A DNA stretch of 63,886 bases from Ruminococcus sp. (GTDB taxonomy: Bacteria > Bacillota > Clostridia > Oscillospirales > Ruminococcaceae). Positions 6,026 through 15,901 of this stretch are shown one piece after another (position 1 is the stretch's first letter; every line of letters starts with the position of its first letter). The translations under genes were made by a program, and so were the position numbers. The stretch spans positions 1 through 63,886 of the forward strand of contig JAFTPG010000026.1 in the NCBI GenBank assembly GCA_017463375.1. Reading direction: 5' to 3'. Below the pieces are notes generated by a model. The model was not told where the DNA came from. It did no database searches and saw only the letters and a list, made by a program, of their open reading frames with translations.

Positions 6026-8992
6026 GTGAACAAAAAAATATTTGCCCGGAGATTTACTGCCGGGCTGATGTCATGTCTGATGATGTCAGGCGGATGTATT
6101 CAGGCTGTTCAGGCTTATGCCGAGGACGGAGAGTCCGACGGCGTTTCGCAGGAAACTCTCCTGGCGATGCAGGAGGACTACTATACAATAGAAGTCTTCG
6201 ATGCTGATCAGCTGACCTACAGCGATTATTATGACCTCTATTCGGGCGAAAATCGTCCGGAATCCGAAATCGTCGTCAGGGGCGTGGATTACGCCTCAGC
6301 CGAAAACGGAACCTTCTCAAAGGGCGGCTACGGCAAGGACGGCGATGTGCGTGACAATGTCCTTATCTGGGACAGTGCGGAAGGAGATATTTCGTATAAT
6401 ATCAATGTCGAGGAAACCGGAATCTACTGCGTGAATATGACCTATTTCCCGATAGAGTCAAACAGTACCTCCATCGAGCTTTCAATGGAGATCGACGGAG
6501 AAACTCCGTATGATACGGCTTCCCGTATTACCCTGAACAGAGTCTGGGTAAACGAAACAGAAATCTATAAGGATTCAAGAGGAAATCAGGTGCGTCCGAC
6601 TCAGATTCAGAGCGGAATGTGGTGCAGCTCTGATTTCGGCGATGTAGACGGTCTTTTCAGCGAGCCGCTTATCTTCTACCTCGAGGAGGGCGAGCATGAG
6701 ATCTCATTCTCGTCGGAAAAGGCGAGTCTTGCTATCGAAAGCTTCAAATTCTATAATCCCGAAGAGCTTCCCGGCTACAGCGATTATGTAAGCTCCGTGG
6801 ACGCTTCCGTTGACGTTGAGGGAACGCCCTCGAACCTCTTCAGAATCGAGGGTGAGGACGCTGTCTATAAGTCGGATTCAACTCTCTATCCGACAAGCGA
6901 CAACACCAGCTATAAGGTTTCTCCCTCAGACCCGACAAAGGTCGTTTATAATACCCTCGGCAGCGGCAACTGGCAGAAGGCTCTCCAGACCGTAACATGG
7001 ACCATCAAGGCTGAGGATATCAAAAACGACGGCTGGTATAAAATAGGTATCAAGTCACGTCAGAGTCAGATGCGAGGCTTCTACTCCAACAGACGTATTT
7101 ATCTCGACGGCGAGGTTATCTGCGAGGAAATGAATCAGGTCAAGTTCTTCTACGATACCGAGTGGAAGGTCGTAAGCCCCAAAACATCCGACGGAGACTA
7201 TTTATATGTATACCTGACTGCCGATAAGGATCACACCTTCACGATGGAGGCTGTTCCCGGCGAGATAGGCGAGTCGCTCAGAAAGCTTGACTCGATCGTT
7301 ACTGAGCTTAATACATATTACAGACAGATCCTCATGATCACCGGTCCTACTCCCGACCAGTATACAGATTACTACGTTCATGAGAAAATCCCGAACCTCG
7401 TCAATGAGCTTGACAGACTTTCTCAGGAGCTCAAGGATACTCAGGCTGAAATCGAGGGACTTTCCGGCTCGGCAGGCTCTGAGGCTGCGGCTCTCGAAAG
7501 AATGACTGTTGTTCTCGACAAGTGCGTTGAAAAGCCGCTGAAAATTCCGGATTATCTCTCACAGATCAAGGACAACATCACTTCGATCTCCTCATGGATG
7601 AGAGACTACCGTGACCAGCCGCTCGAGGTTGACTATATCGAATTCGCTTCCGCAGACAAGAAGTTCGCAAGCGTTGAAGAGAGCTTCATTAAGTCGGTCG
7701 GCTTCAGCTGGGACGCTTTCATAGGTTCGTTCTTCGAGGACTACTCAACCCTCTCGGACGTTACCGGCGAGGACGCTATCGAGGTCTGGGTAAGCCTTGG
7801 ACGTGACCAGGCTCAGGTCGTTAAGGAAATGGTTGAAAACGAGTTCATGCCTGAGTATAATATTCCGATTGCGGTAAATCTCGTAGTCGGCGGCGTAGTT
7901 GAGGCTACTCTCGCAGGAAAGGGTCCGGATGTGGCACTCTTCCTCGGAGGAGAATTCCCCGTAAACCTCGCTGCCCGTGATCTGCTCGTTGACCTGACTC
8001 AGTATGAGGACTACGAGGAGGTTACAGAACGCTTCCAGGAGAACGCTATGACTCAGTATGAGTACAACGGCGGAGCGTATGGACTCCCGATCAGCCAGTC
8101 GTGGCCGATGCTCTTCTACCGTACCGACGTTCTCACAGAGCTTGGATATACCTCGCCTCCTGAGACGTGGGACGACCTCATTGATATGCTGCCTGCGCTC
8201 CAGAGAAATTATATGTCAGTAGGTCTTATACTTCCTCCGGCAAATATTTCTCCAGCTACCGAGGCAGGTCATACCTTTGCAATGCTTCTTCTCCAGAAGG
8301 GAGTCAACTACTATAACGACGCTCAGACAGCTTCAAACTTCGATTCTATCGAGGCTGTAAACGCTTTCGAGCAGTGGACGGACTTCTATACAAAATACAG
8401 CTTTGTTCAGCAGTATGACGCTTTCAGCCGTTTCAGAACAGGCGAGTATCCGATCGTAATTTCAAACTATACCTTCTTCAATCAGCTGACGGTTGCTTCC
8501 CCTGAGATCAAGGGACTCTGGGACTTCGTTCAGGTTCCCGGAACTCTCCAGGAGGACGGTACTATTTCCCACGCTGCAAACTCAAGCGGTACGGGCGCTG
8601 TAATCTTCAAGCAGGTCAAGAATAAGGATAATGCATGGGAATTCATCAAGTGGTTCACAGAGACTGATACTCAGGTTCAGTACGGAACTCAGATCGAGGG
8701 TCTCCTCGGAACTATGGGACGCTTCGATACCGCAAACGTCGAGGCTCTCGGACAGCTCTCATGGTCGAACAGCGAATATCAACGCCTTGTTGACCAGCAG
8801 GAGGAGCTTGTGGAAATTCCTGTAATTCCGTCGTCCTATGCTGTTACAAGAAACGTTATGAACGCTTTCAGAGAGGTTGTAAACGAGGCTCAGAACCCCA
8901 GAGATACTCTGATGTGGTACAACCGTGACATCAACGAGGAAATCGAAAGAAAGCGTGAAAACCTCGGTCTTGACGACGAAGACGATGAATAA
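6026..8992 (+). CDS. Extracellular solute-binding protein fused to N-terminal carbohydrate-binding-like domains
   Basis: 988 residues from GTG 6026, chosen because AAGGCGGAG precedes it; another GTG lies seven codons upstream. A Sec signal peptide ends near QAVQAYA. Two beta-rich, CBM6/35-like galactose-binding modules follow (about 45-245 and 255-415), the second opening with LFRIEGEDAVYKS. A helical linker (about 420-560) leads to a complete SBP_bac_1 domain (about 575-985) starting IEVWVSLGRDQAQVV, with the typical GLPISQSWPMLFYRTDVL and KNKDNAWEFIKWFT motifs. Normal CUT1 binding proteins have about 430 residues, so this one is more than doubled. It should capture an oligosaccharide at the cell surface for the permeases encoded next. 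Substrate unknown. Confidence 0.85.
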   Translation: MNKKIFARRFTAGLMSCLMMSGGCIQAVQAYAEDGESDGVSQETLLAMQEDYYTIEVFDADQLTYSDYYDLYSGENRPESEIVVRGVDYASAENGTFSKGGYGKDGDVRDNVLIWDSAEGDISYNINVEETGIYCVNMTYFPIESNSTSIELSMEIDGETPYDTASRITLNRVWVNETEIYKDSRGNQVRPTQIQSGMWCSSDFGDVDGLFSEPLIFYLEEGEHEISFSSEKASLAIESFKFYNPEELPGYSDYVSSVDASVDVEGTPSNLFRIEGEDAVYKSDSTLYPTSDNTSYKVSPSDPTKVVYNTLGSGNWQKALQTVTWTIKAEDIKNDGWYKIGIKSRQSQMRGFYSNRRIYLDGEVICEEMNQVKFFYDTEWKVVSPKTSDGDYLYVYLTADKDHTFTMEAVPGEIGESLRKLDSIVTELNTYYRQILMITGPTPDQYTDYYVHEKIPNLVNELDRLSQELKDTQAEIEGLSGSAGSEAAALERMTVVLDKCVEKPLKIPDYLSQIKDNITSISSWMRDYRDQPLEVDYIEFASADKKFASVEESFIKSVGFSWDAFIGSFFEDYSTLSDVTGEDAIEVWVSLGRDQAQVVKEMVENEFMPEYNIPIAVNLVVGGVVEATLAGKGPDVALFLGGEFPVNLAARDLLVDLTQYEDYEEVTERFQENAMTQYEYNGGAYGLPISQSWPMLFYRTDVLTELGYTSPPETWDDLIDMLPALQRNYMSVGLILPPANISPATEAGHTFAMLLLQKGVNYYNDAQTASNFDSIEAVNAFEQWTDFYTKYSFVQQYDAFSRFRTGEYPIVISNYTFFNQLTVASPEIKGLWDFVQVPGTLQEDGTISHAANSSGTGAVIFKQVKNKDNAWEFIKWFTETDTQVQYGTQIEGLLGTMGRFDTANVEALGQLSWSNSEYQRLVDQQEELVEIPVIPSSYAVTRNVMNAFREVVNEAQNPRDTLMWYNRDINEEIERKRENLGLDDEDDE

Positions 8993-9018
8993 AAATCATA
9001 AGCAAGGAGGAGTTAACC

Positions 9019-9951
9019 TTGGATAAAGACAGTATAGGCAAAAAGACCAGGCGTGAAAACCGCCGCCTGACTTTACTGGCAATCAAGCAGAATAAAGCGT
9101 GCTATGCAATGCTTGCACCGTTCATGCTGCTGTTTTTAGTGTTCACTATTATACCGGTAGTAATGTCGCTTCCGATGGGCTTCACGGACTTCAATATGGC
9201 TCAGACGCCTAAGTTTATCGGACTTTCAAATTATACAACTCTGTTCCTCTCGGATAAGATCTTTCTCCAGTCAATCAGAGTTACAATTGTTTTCGCCCTC
9301 TTCACAGGTCCTGTGAGCTATGTGCTCTGCTTCGTGCTTGCATGGCTCATCAATGAGCTTCATCCTAAGCTGAAAACAATCTTCACCCTCATTTTCTACG
9401 CTCCGTCAATGGCGAACGTTTACACCGTATGGCAGCTCATCTTCAGCGGCGATACATACGGCTACATCAACTCGTTCCTCATGAACCTCGGACTTATCAA
9501 TTCTCCGATCCAGTGGCTGACCGACGCTAACTATGTTCTCGGAGTTTCAATCGTGGTTCAGCTGTGGATCTCACTCGGTGCCGGATTCCTCTCACTCCGT
9601 GCCGGATTCCAGAACATCGACCGCTCAATGTACGAGGCAGGAGCTATCGACGGCATCAAGACTCGCTGGCAGGAGCTTATCCACATCACCATTCCCTCAA
9701 TGGGACCGCAGCTCATGTTCGCAGCGGTTATGCAGATCGTAAGCTCGTTCACAGCAGGTACTGTTGCTCAGAACCTCGTTGGATTCCCAAGTACCGATTA
9801 CAAGGCTCATACAATTATGACTCATGCCTACGACTACGGCTGGGTAAGATACGAGATGGGCTACGCTTCGGCAATATGTATGGTGCTCTTCGTGGCAATG
9901 TACGCCGCCAATAAGCTTATCGGAAAAGTTCTGAGTAAATATCTTGATTAA
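9019..9951 (+). CDS. Sugar ABC transporter permease, MalF type (first pair)
   Basis: 310 residues. TTG 9019 is the start, with AAGGAGG 8 bases before it. Six membrane helices begin with NKACYAMLAPFMLLFLVF. The cytoplasmic EAA loop reads EAGAIDG and continues to ITIPSMGPQL, the site that docks the ATPase. CUT1 permeases form a heterodimer, here with the product of the next gene 11 bases downstream. No ATPase gene is present in the locus, so a shared MsiK-like ATPase encoded elsewhere is expected. Confidence 0.92.
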   Translation: MDKDSIGKKTRRENRRLTLLAIKQNKACYAMLAPFMLLFLVFTIIPVVMSLPMGFTDFNMAQTPKFIGLSNYTTLFLSDKIFLQSIRVTIVFALFTGPVSYVLCFVLAWLINELHPKLKTIFTLIFYAPSMANVYTVWQLIFSGDTYGYINSFLMNLGLINSPIQWLTDANYVLGVSIVVQLWISLGAGFLSLRAGFQNIDRSMYEAGAIDGIKTRWQELIHITIPSMGPQLMFAAVMQIVSSFTAGTVAQNLVGFPSTDYKAHTIMTHAYDYGWVRYEMGYASAICMVLFVAMYAANKLIGKVLSKYLD

Positions 9952-9962
9952 GGAGGAAAACG

Positions 9963-10841
9963 ATGGCTCAGGTTAATACAGTGAAGCTCAAGGCTTCAAA
10001 TAAACAGGCCGGAAGAAAAATCGGCGGAACTATCGCAATCTTCCTCTTCCTGCTTATTCTCGGACTATTTATGGTACTGCCGATCTATCTTGCGGTAGTA
10101 ATGTCGATAAAGCCCGTTGAGGAACTCTTTATCTTCCCTCCGAAGCTTTACGCTCTTGAACCGACTCTCGAAAACTTCGGCGATATGTTCGGAGTTCTCA
10201 AGAGTAATCAGGTTCCGTTCTCGAGATATGTATTCAACAGCGTTTTCGTTACAGTAACAGTAACCGTTGCTCAGTGCATATTCTCATCAATGGCAGCATT
10301 CGTGCTAGCTAAATGCAAATTCCCCGGAAGCAAGATCATCAACAGCATCATCGTTGTTGCGCTTCTCTATCAGAGCAACGTTATCTATATCATGCAGTAC
10401 ATCGTTATGGCGGAGCTGCACATGATCAATACATACTGGGCACTGATCCTCCCGGCGATCGCTTCGCCGATGGGACTCTTCCTTATGAGACAGTCGATCG
10501 GTCAGGTTCCTGACGCTATGATCGACGCCGCTAAGGTTGACGGTGCGGGATTGTTCAGAATCTGCTGGCAGATCGTTATGCCCAACCAGAAGCCTGCACT
10601 GATGACTCTCATCATCTTTGCGTTCCAGGCTGCATGGAACATCCAGGGCGGAACAGTTGTATTTGACGAGTCGCTCAAGACTCTCCCGACAGTTGTTCAG
10701 CAGGCTGCATCATCAGGTCTTGCAAGAGCAGGCGTTGCTATGGCAGCAGCTGTATTCATGCTCGTACCGCCTATCGTGGTATTCATGATCGCACAGAAAA
10801 ACGTTATCGAAACAATGGCTCATTCGGGTATCAAGGACTAA
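9963..10841 (+). CDS. Carbohydrate ABC transporter permease, MalG type (first pair)
   Basis: 292 residues with six helices and the EAA loop DAAKVDG leading to IVMPNQKPAL. AGGAGG overlaps the stop of the preceding permease gene, so the two subunits are probably made together. The N-terminal helix and the extracytoplasmic FPPKLYALEPTLENF segment match the MalG subfamily. Together with the MalF-type partner it forms the first of two membrane channels in this operon. Confidence 0.92.
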   Translation: MAQVNTVKLKASNKQAGRKIGGTIAIFLFLLILGLFMVLPIYLAVVMSIKPVEELFIFPPKLYALEPTLENFGDMFGVLKSNQVPFSRYVFNSVFVTVTVTVAQCIFSSMAAFVLAKCKFPGSKIINSIIVVALLYQSNVIYIMQYIVMAELHMINTYWALILPAIASPMGLFLMRQSIGQVPDAMIDAAKVDGAGLFRICWQIVMPNQKPALMTLIIFAFQAAWNIQGGTVVFDESLKTLPTVVQQAASSGLARAGVAMAAAVFMLVPPIVVFMIAQKNVIETMAHSGIKD

Positions 10842-10864
10842 GAAGTACAGAAAGGGTGAAATAA

Positions 10865-12391
10865 GTGAAAAAAGGATTAAAAAAGCTTTTGTCGCTGGTT
10901 TTTACGGGTGTGCTTCTCGGAGGTGCAATGACTTCCATTGCGGCTTCAGCCGATGAACCATACGATGTTTATAACTACGACCGCTGGGGCGAGGCTATCC
11001 CGTCCCAGGCAGGATATATCGCCGACCGTGCCGTTTCGGGCAACGACCTCGGAGTAGGTCATTTCAGCTCTCCGGCAGATATATTCAGAGACCATAATGA
11101 CATTTTCTATATCGTTGACAGCGGAAATAACAGAGTCGTTGCAGTTGATTCTGAATTCGAGAAAGTAGTCAAGGTATACGATGAATTCACAATGCCCGAC
11201 GGCTCAAAGACTACGCTGAGCAATCCTAAGGGCATATATGTTTCCGAGCAGAACGACCTCATCTATATTGCCGATAACGAGAACTCACGAGTTCTTATCT
11301 GCGACTATGACGCTAATGTCGTTCAGGAAATCACAAAGCCTACTTCTGAGGTTTTCGATCAGAAGAGAACCTTCCTCCCTCAGCGAGTAGTTGCTGACAA
11401 GGCTGGAAACGTTTATGTGGTTCTCGGAAATATCACAACGGGTGCGGCGATGTTCAATCCCGAGGGCGAGTTCATGGGCTTCTACGGAGCTAACCGTGTT
11501 GAGCCTACAGCCGAGATCGTCGGAAATTACATCATGAATCTCTTTACCTCCGAGGAGAAAAAGGCAAGACAGGCAAGAAATGTTCCGTCGGGTATCACAA
11601 GCTTCGATATTGACGGAGATTTCGTGTTCACCTGTACCTCCTCAACAACTCAGACTACTGATACGGTAAAGAAGCTCAATGCTGCCGGAAATAATATTTT
11701 TTCGGGTCTGACGCTCTCGTTCGGTGACTTTACTCCCATGTATGACACCACTCAGAATAAGGTTATGCAGCCGCAGATATGCGATATTGATATCGCTGAT
11801 GACGGAAATATAAACTGCCTCGACTTCACTACAGGACGTGTGTTCCAGTACGACGAGGACTGCAATCTGCTGTTCATTGCAGGTACGATAGCCAAGCAGG
11901 TCGGAGGCTTCGATCAGGTTTCGGCTCTCGAGTCAATGGGCAACAACCTCTATGTGCTCGACCAGCAGAAAAATACTGTGACGGTTTTCGTTGAGACGTC
12001 GTTCGGAAAAATCGTTCACGAGGCAACCTCGCTCTATAATGCAGGCTACTACGAGGAGGCTCTAGACCCGTGGTATGAGGTTCTCAAGCGTGACGGAAAC
12101 TACAGACGTGCATATATCGGCGTTGCGTCTGCGCTCCTCAACGCAGGCGACTACGAGGGAGCTATGAAATATGCTGAGCTTGCCGATACGCCGGCAATCT
12201 ACAACAAGGCTTTCGAGGGCTATCGTATGGATTTCCTCAAGGAGAATTTCACCACGATCATCGTTGTTGCAGTCATTGCAATCGCAGCTCTGGTGGTTCT
12301 GAGCAAGCAGCTCAAAAAGCGCAGGCTCGCAAAGGAAGCTGCCAGGAATGCTGAGATCGATAAAATAAGCAAGGAAAAGGAGGAGGAGTAA
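10865..12391 (+). CDS. Secreted/membrane-anchored NHL beta-propeller protein with TPR segment
   Basis: 508 residues from GTG 10865. A signal peptide (about 1-29, ending SIAASA) is followed by NHL-type propeller blades (about 60-375), seen as FSSPADIFRDHNDIFYIVDSGNNRVVAVD and similar repeats, each listed here only in part. Next comes a short TPR-like helical pair (about 390-440, LYNAGYYEEALDPWYEVLKR), a membrane helix (about 455-473) and a basic cytoplasmic tail. The domain order places the propeller outside the cell and suggests a ligand- or partner-binding scaffold of the transporter. Its biochemical role is not known. Confidence 0.75.
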   Translation: MKKGLKKLLSLVFTGVLLGGAMTSIAASADEPYDVYNYDRWGEAIPSQAGYIADRAVSGNDLGVGHFSSPADIFRDHNDIFYIVDSGNNRVVAVDSEFEKVVKVYDEFTMPDGSKTTLSNPKGIYVSEQNDLIYIADNENSRVLICDYDANVVQEITKPTSEVFDQKRTFLPQRVVADKAGNVYVVLGNITTGAAMFNPEGEFMGFYGANRVEPTAEIVGNYIMNLFTSEEKKARQARNVPSGITSFDIDGDFVFTCTSSTTQTTDTVKKLNAAGNNIFSGLTLSFGDFTPMYDTTQNKVMQPQICDIDIADDGNINCLDFTTGRVFQYDEDCNLLFIAGTIAKQVGGFDQVSALESMGNNLYVLDQQKNTVTVFVETSFGKIVHEATSLYNAGYYEEALDPWYEVLKRDGNYRRAYIGVASALLNAGDYEGAMKYAELADTPAIYNKAFEGYRMDFLKENFTTIIVVAVIAIAALVVLSKQLKKRRLAKEAARNAEIDKISKEKEEE

Positions 12392-12396
12392 GCGCT

Positions 12397-13026
12397 ATGA
12401 TGGATTTAACACAGAAGCAGTGGGTTAAGCATGCGGTAATGCACCCGTTCGAGGGCTTCGAGGATATGCGCTGGAAGAAAAGCGGTTCTCTTAAAATTGC
12501 ATTTCTTATCGTTCTGCTCTTCTTCTTTGCAACGATTGCTTACGGAAGACTCTACGGCTTCCAGTTCTATGTCTCCTATGACAAGACCTTCAATATCATC
12601 CCCTATATCGTTCAGAGCATAGTGCTTTTTGCAACGTGGGTAGTGGGAAACTGGGCGGTCTGCACGCTGCTTGACGGCGAAGGCTCGATGAAGAACATCT
12701 GCATCTACAGTGCGTATGCTCTCATTCCCTACATTGCTCAGATCTACATCAATGTTATTCTTTCGCATTTTCTCATCAGAGACGAATACATCTTTATGCA
12801 GGCAGTTCAGATCATCGGTATCGGATGGTCGGTAATACTGATTTTCTCCGCAATCAAGGCGGTTCATCAGTACAGCTTCGGAAAGACAGTTTTTGCTATC
12901 CTTCTGACGATCGTTGCTATGCTGATAATGCTCTTCCTGCTTGTACTGCTCCTCTCACTTATTCAGCAGGTATATGTATTCTTCTACTCAATCTACACAG
13001 AGCTTTCATATCGTATGAGAGTCTGA
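12397..13026 (+). CDS. Yip1-like five-helix membrane protein
   Basis: 209 residues, starting ATG 12397 or the adjacent ATG 12400, five bases after the propeller gene and behind AGGAGGAGG. The N-terminal MHPFEGFEDMRWKKSGSLKIAFLI is the usual entrance of bacterial Yip1-domain proteins: a short amphipathic segment and then five hydrophobic helices. Members of this family lie next to carbohydrate ABC genes in many Clostridia, but what they do is unknown. Its tight placement implies co-translation with the propeller and DUF5696-like genes. Confidence 0.72.
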   Translation: MMDLTQKQWVKHAVMHPFEGFEDMRWKKSGSLKIAFLIVLLFFFATIAYGRLYGFQFYVSYDKTFNIIPYIVQSIVLFATWVVGNWAVCTLLDGEGSMKNICIYSAYALIPYIAQIYINVILSHFLIRDEYIFMQAVQIIGIGWSVILIFSAIKAVHQYSFGKTVFAILLTIVAMLIMLFLLVLLLSLIQQVYVFFYSIYTELSYRMRV

Positions 13027-13048
13027 CGAACGGCGGTGAAATATAATT

Positions 13049-15901
13049 ATGGGAAATAAAATCAAGAAATTTTTACTCTGTCTGCTTGCCGTTTCGATGC
13101 TCACAACAGCCGGAAATATAAGTGCCGCTAACGAGGACGAAAATGCTGCTGCCGATACCTCTGCTGAGACCTCGGAGGACACTGAGGAGTCCGGGGAAGA
13201 AGAAGCAAAGCGTCAGGAAGAGGTTGAGGATGTCGAGCTTACTGCCGAGCAGGCTGAAAAGCTTCTGCATAAAATAGGCAGCGTTGACGGTCTGGATATC
13301 TACGTCAAGAGCGAGGAGTTCGAGGACGAAATCTGGGCAGCTCACGGCGGTAATCCCAAGGATAAAGAGGATTACGATAAGGACGCTGAGCCTACTCAGG
13401 AGCAAATCAAGGCAGAGGAAGAAATCGACTTAGTCAAAAAATTAGGCGATTTGGTTGCGGTCGATCCCGAGCAGGGCAAGGCTGTCGCTTCCTTTGAGGA
13501 CGACAGCAAGTGCGACGAGGGTAAAATCTATGTCAGCGAGGCAGGAAGATATATTCTTGTCGTTGACGAGGAGCTTACAAAGGCTATCAGAATCCGTGAG
13601 GTTGTTTCCACGATCGACGACCCGTACCTGTTCAGAAGCAAGGACGGAAAAACGCTCGAGCTTTACGACGACGATTATAAGGATGTGGAAATGACATATT
13701 CCTACTCGGGCGAAGAGGACGGCAAGCTGGTCTATAAAAGCGAGGACGGCGAGGGTTTTGCGTGGCTCGGCTCGGATATGAAGCAGGTCTACGGAACTTT
13801 CAGATATGCCGCAGAAAACGATAACTTCAAGATGCTCGTTGACGACAGAACAGCTATAATCGGTCTTGAGAACAAGGAAACCGGCTATATCTGGTGGTCA
13901 TCGCCTCTGGAGGCTACCCGTGACGAGATCGCAACTCCGCTTCTTATCGATGAGCTTCGTTCCTCAAGCGTGCTCAGATACGGCGTGCCCGAAAGACGTG
14001 CGTCCAACAACTGGCTGCGCTCCAATACAGAGGACTGCTCAGTTTCTGTGACCGATATCTCCGACGGAGTAAAGGTCGTATACAACTATCAGAAAACAGG
14101 AATCAAATATCCCGTTGAATATACTATCGAGGATGACCACCTCAAGGCTAGTCTCAAAATCGAGGACATCGAGGAGACAAATGCCAAGAACGTTGCAACC
14201 GAGATTACTCTGCTCGGAAGCTTCGGTGCAGCTTCGATCGAGGAGGACGGTTACTTCGTAATCCCCGACGGAAGCGGTGCTCTCGTAAGATTCAACAACG
14301 GCAAAACTGAAAAGAATGCCTATGCTCAGAAGGTTTACGGCTCGGATGTTACGGCTGTTCCTACGAATAAGGCGGCGGTTACCGAACAGGTTTACCTCCC
14401 TGTTTACGGAATCGTCAAGGAGGATAACGCAATGCTCGTTGTCGCTTCAAAGGGCGACTCAAATGCGATACTCAATGCAAGCGTTTCAAAGCAGTCCAAC
14501 AGCAGCTATAACCTCTGCAACTTCACATTTGTTCTCAGAAATACCGATACATATTATATGTCGGGAAATGCTACCGAGGAGCTTACCGTTTTTGAAAGCG
14601 GCGATATCAATTCCGACGACATCGAGCTTCTCTACTATCCGATTGCCAAGGAGGACGCAAGCTATGTCGATGTTGCTGCCCGCTACAGAGAGTATCTCCT
14701 CGACGACGCAGGCGTGACTGTCAAGGCTGAGGCTGACTCGGCTCCGATGTACGTTGACCTCTATGGCGGAACAGAAAAGGAAAAGCCGGTGCTGGGTATT
14801 CCCGTAACTATGAATACTGCTATCACCAGCTTCTCAGAGGCTAAGAAGATACTGACAAAGCTCAATGAAAACGGCGTTGACGATATGGTCGTTTCCTACA
14901 ATAACTGGACTGACGACGGTATCGACAATAAGGTTGACACTGAGGCTGACCCGTCGGGAACTCTCGGCGGAAACAGTGATTTCAAATCGCTGAAGAAGTA
15001 TCTCGAGGAAAAGGGCTTCGAGCTTTATCCGACCTCAGATAACAGAGACTTCTATTCCGGAAACGGCTACTATTCGTTCTCGAGCACTGCTGTACGAGTT
15101 TCGGGAGCTTATTCCAGAATCGTCAGCTATGACAGAGCCTACGGTATTCCCGACGGCTTCAAGGACAATATGTCGCTTCTCTCACCTAGCTACTTCAACG
15201 AGGTATTCGGCGAGGCTGCTTCAAACTACAAGTCGGCAGGACTGAGCGGCATCTCGATCGGCTCGCTGACAACGTCACTCTACGGCGACTACGGCAAAAA
15301 GGGAATTTCAAGACACGACGCCATGAATCTCCTTACCGAGAGCTACGGAAAAATCAACGAGAAGCTCGAAAACGGCATTCTCGCCGACAGCGCAAACGCT
15401 TATGCGCTCCCCTATGTGAACCATATCACTGGCGTTCCCGTAACCTCGAGCCGCTTCGATATGTTCGATGAGGACATTCCGTTCTATCAGCTGGTAATGC
15501 ACGGAGTTATTCCGTATTCGACTACGGCTGTAAACGGAAGCGCAGACTCGGAAACTCTCCTCCTTATGGCAGTCGCTACGGGAAGCAACCTCAGCTACGA
15601 TATGATCCATGAGGAAACAAGTACTCTCAAGGATACCGAGTACGACATCTACTACTACGCTAACTACGAAAGCTGGCTCGAGACCGCTTCGGCAGAGTAT
15701 AAGCTCGTTTCATCTATTCTCGCCGACGTCAGCGACTGCACGATTGCAGATTATCAGGTCAGCGATGACGACAGCCTTATTACTGCGACCTACTCCGACG
15801 GAACTGTCATCAGAGTAGACCTCGAGAACAAGGTTATCGACCATAACGGAACAGAATATAATCTGTCTGAATATGCAGAAGAAGGAGGTATTCAGTTCTG
15901 A
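13049..15901 (+). CDS. Large secreted DUF5696-like protein, glycoside-hydrolase-like
   Basis: 950 residues. A signal peptide ends near GNISAAN and is followed by an acidic stretch rich in E and D (about 28-75). The rest reads as a beta-sandwich region (about 230-560, including FVIPDGSGALVRFNNGK) and then a barrel-like region (about 580-900) with segments such as DDMVVSYNNWTDDG and GISIGSLTTSLYGDYG. I recognise this as the DUF5696 type, which resembles clan-type glycoside hydrolases with a mutarotase-like front domain. Catalytic residues are not established. The stop overlaps the next start by one base. Function is inferred: a surface enzyme or glycan-handling protein for the transporter. Confidence 0.65.
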   Translation: MGNKIKKFLLCLLAVSMLTTAGNISAANEDENAAADTSAETSEDTEESGEEEAKRQEEVEDVELTAEQAEKLLHKIGSVDGLDIYVKSEEFEDEIWAAHGGNPKDKEDYDKDAEPTQEQIKAEEEIDLVKKLGDLVAVDPEQGKAVASFEDDSKCDEGKIYVSEAGRYILVVDEELTKAIRIREVVSTIDDPYLFRSKDGKTLELYDDDYKDVEMTYSYSGEEDGKLVYKSEDGEGFAWLGSDMKQVYGTFRYAAENDNFKMLVDDRTAIIGLENKETGYIWWSSPLEATRDEIATPLLIDELRSSSVLRYGVPERRASNNWLRSNTEDCSVSVTDISDGVKVVYNYQKTGIKYPVEYTIEDDHLKASLKIEDIEETNAKNVATEITLLGSFGAASIEEDGYFVIPDGSGALVRFNNGKTEKNAYAQKVYGSDVTAVPTNKAAVTEQVYLPVYGIVKEDNAMLVVASKGDSNAILNASVSKQSNSSYNLCNFTFVLRNTDTYYMSGNATEELTVFESGDINSDDIELLYYPIAKEDASYVDVAARYREYLLDDAGVTVKAEADSAPMYVDLYGGTEKEKPVLGIPVTMNTAITSFSEAKKILTKLNENGVDDMVVSYNNWTDDGIDNKVDTEADPSGTLGGNSDFKSLKKYLEEKGFELYPTSDNRDFYSGNGYYSFSSTAVRVSGAYSRIVSYDRAYGIPDGFKDNMSLLSPSYFNEVFGEAASNYKSAGLSGISIGSLTTSLYGDYGKKGISRHDAMNLLTESYGKINEKLENGILADSANAYALPYVNHITGVPVTSSRFDMFDEDIPFYQLVMHGVIPYSTTAVNGSADSETLLLMAVATGSNLSYDMIHEETSTLKDTEYDIYYYANYESWLETASAEYKLVSSILADVSDCTIADYQVSDDDSLITATYSDGTVIRVDLENKVIDHNGTEYNLSEYAEEGGIQF

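Noticed and set aside
5857..6207. 116-codon open frame in the leader of the sugar operon
   Set aside because: It overlaps the start of the solute-binding protein gene in another frame, has no ribosome site, and its sequence looks like translated hairpin DNA.
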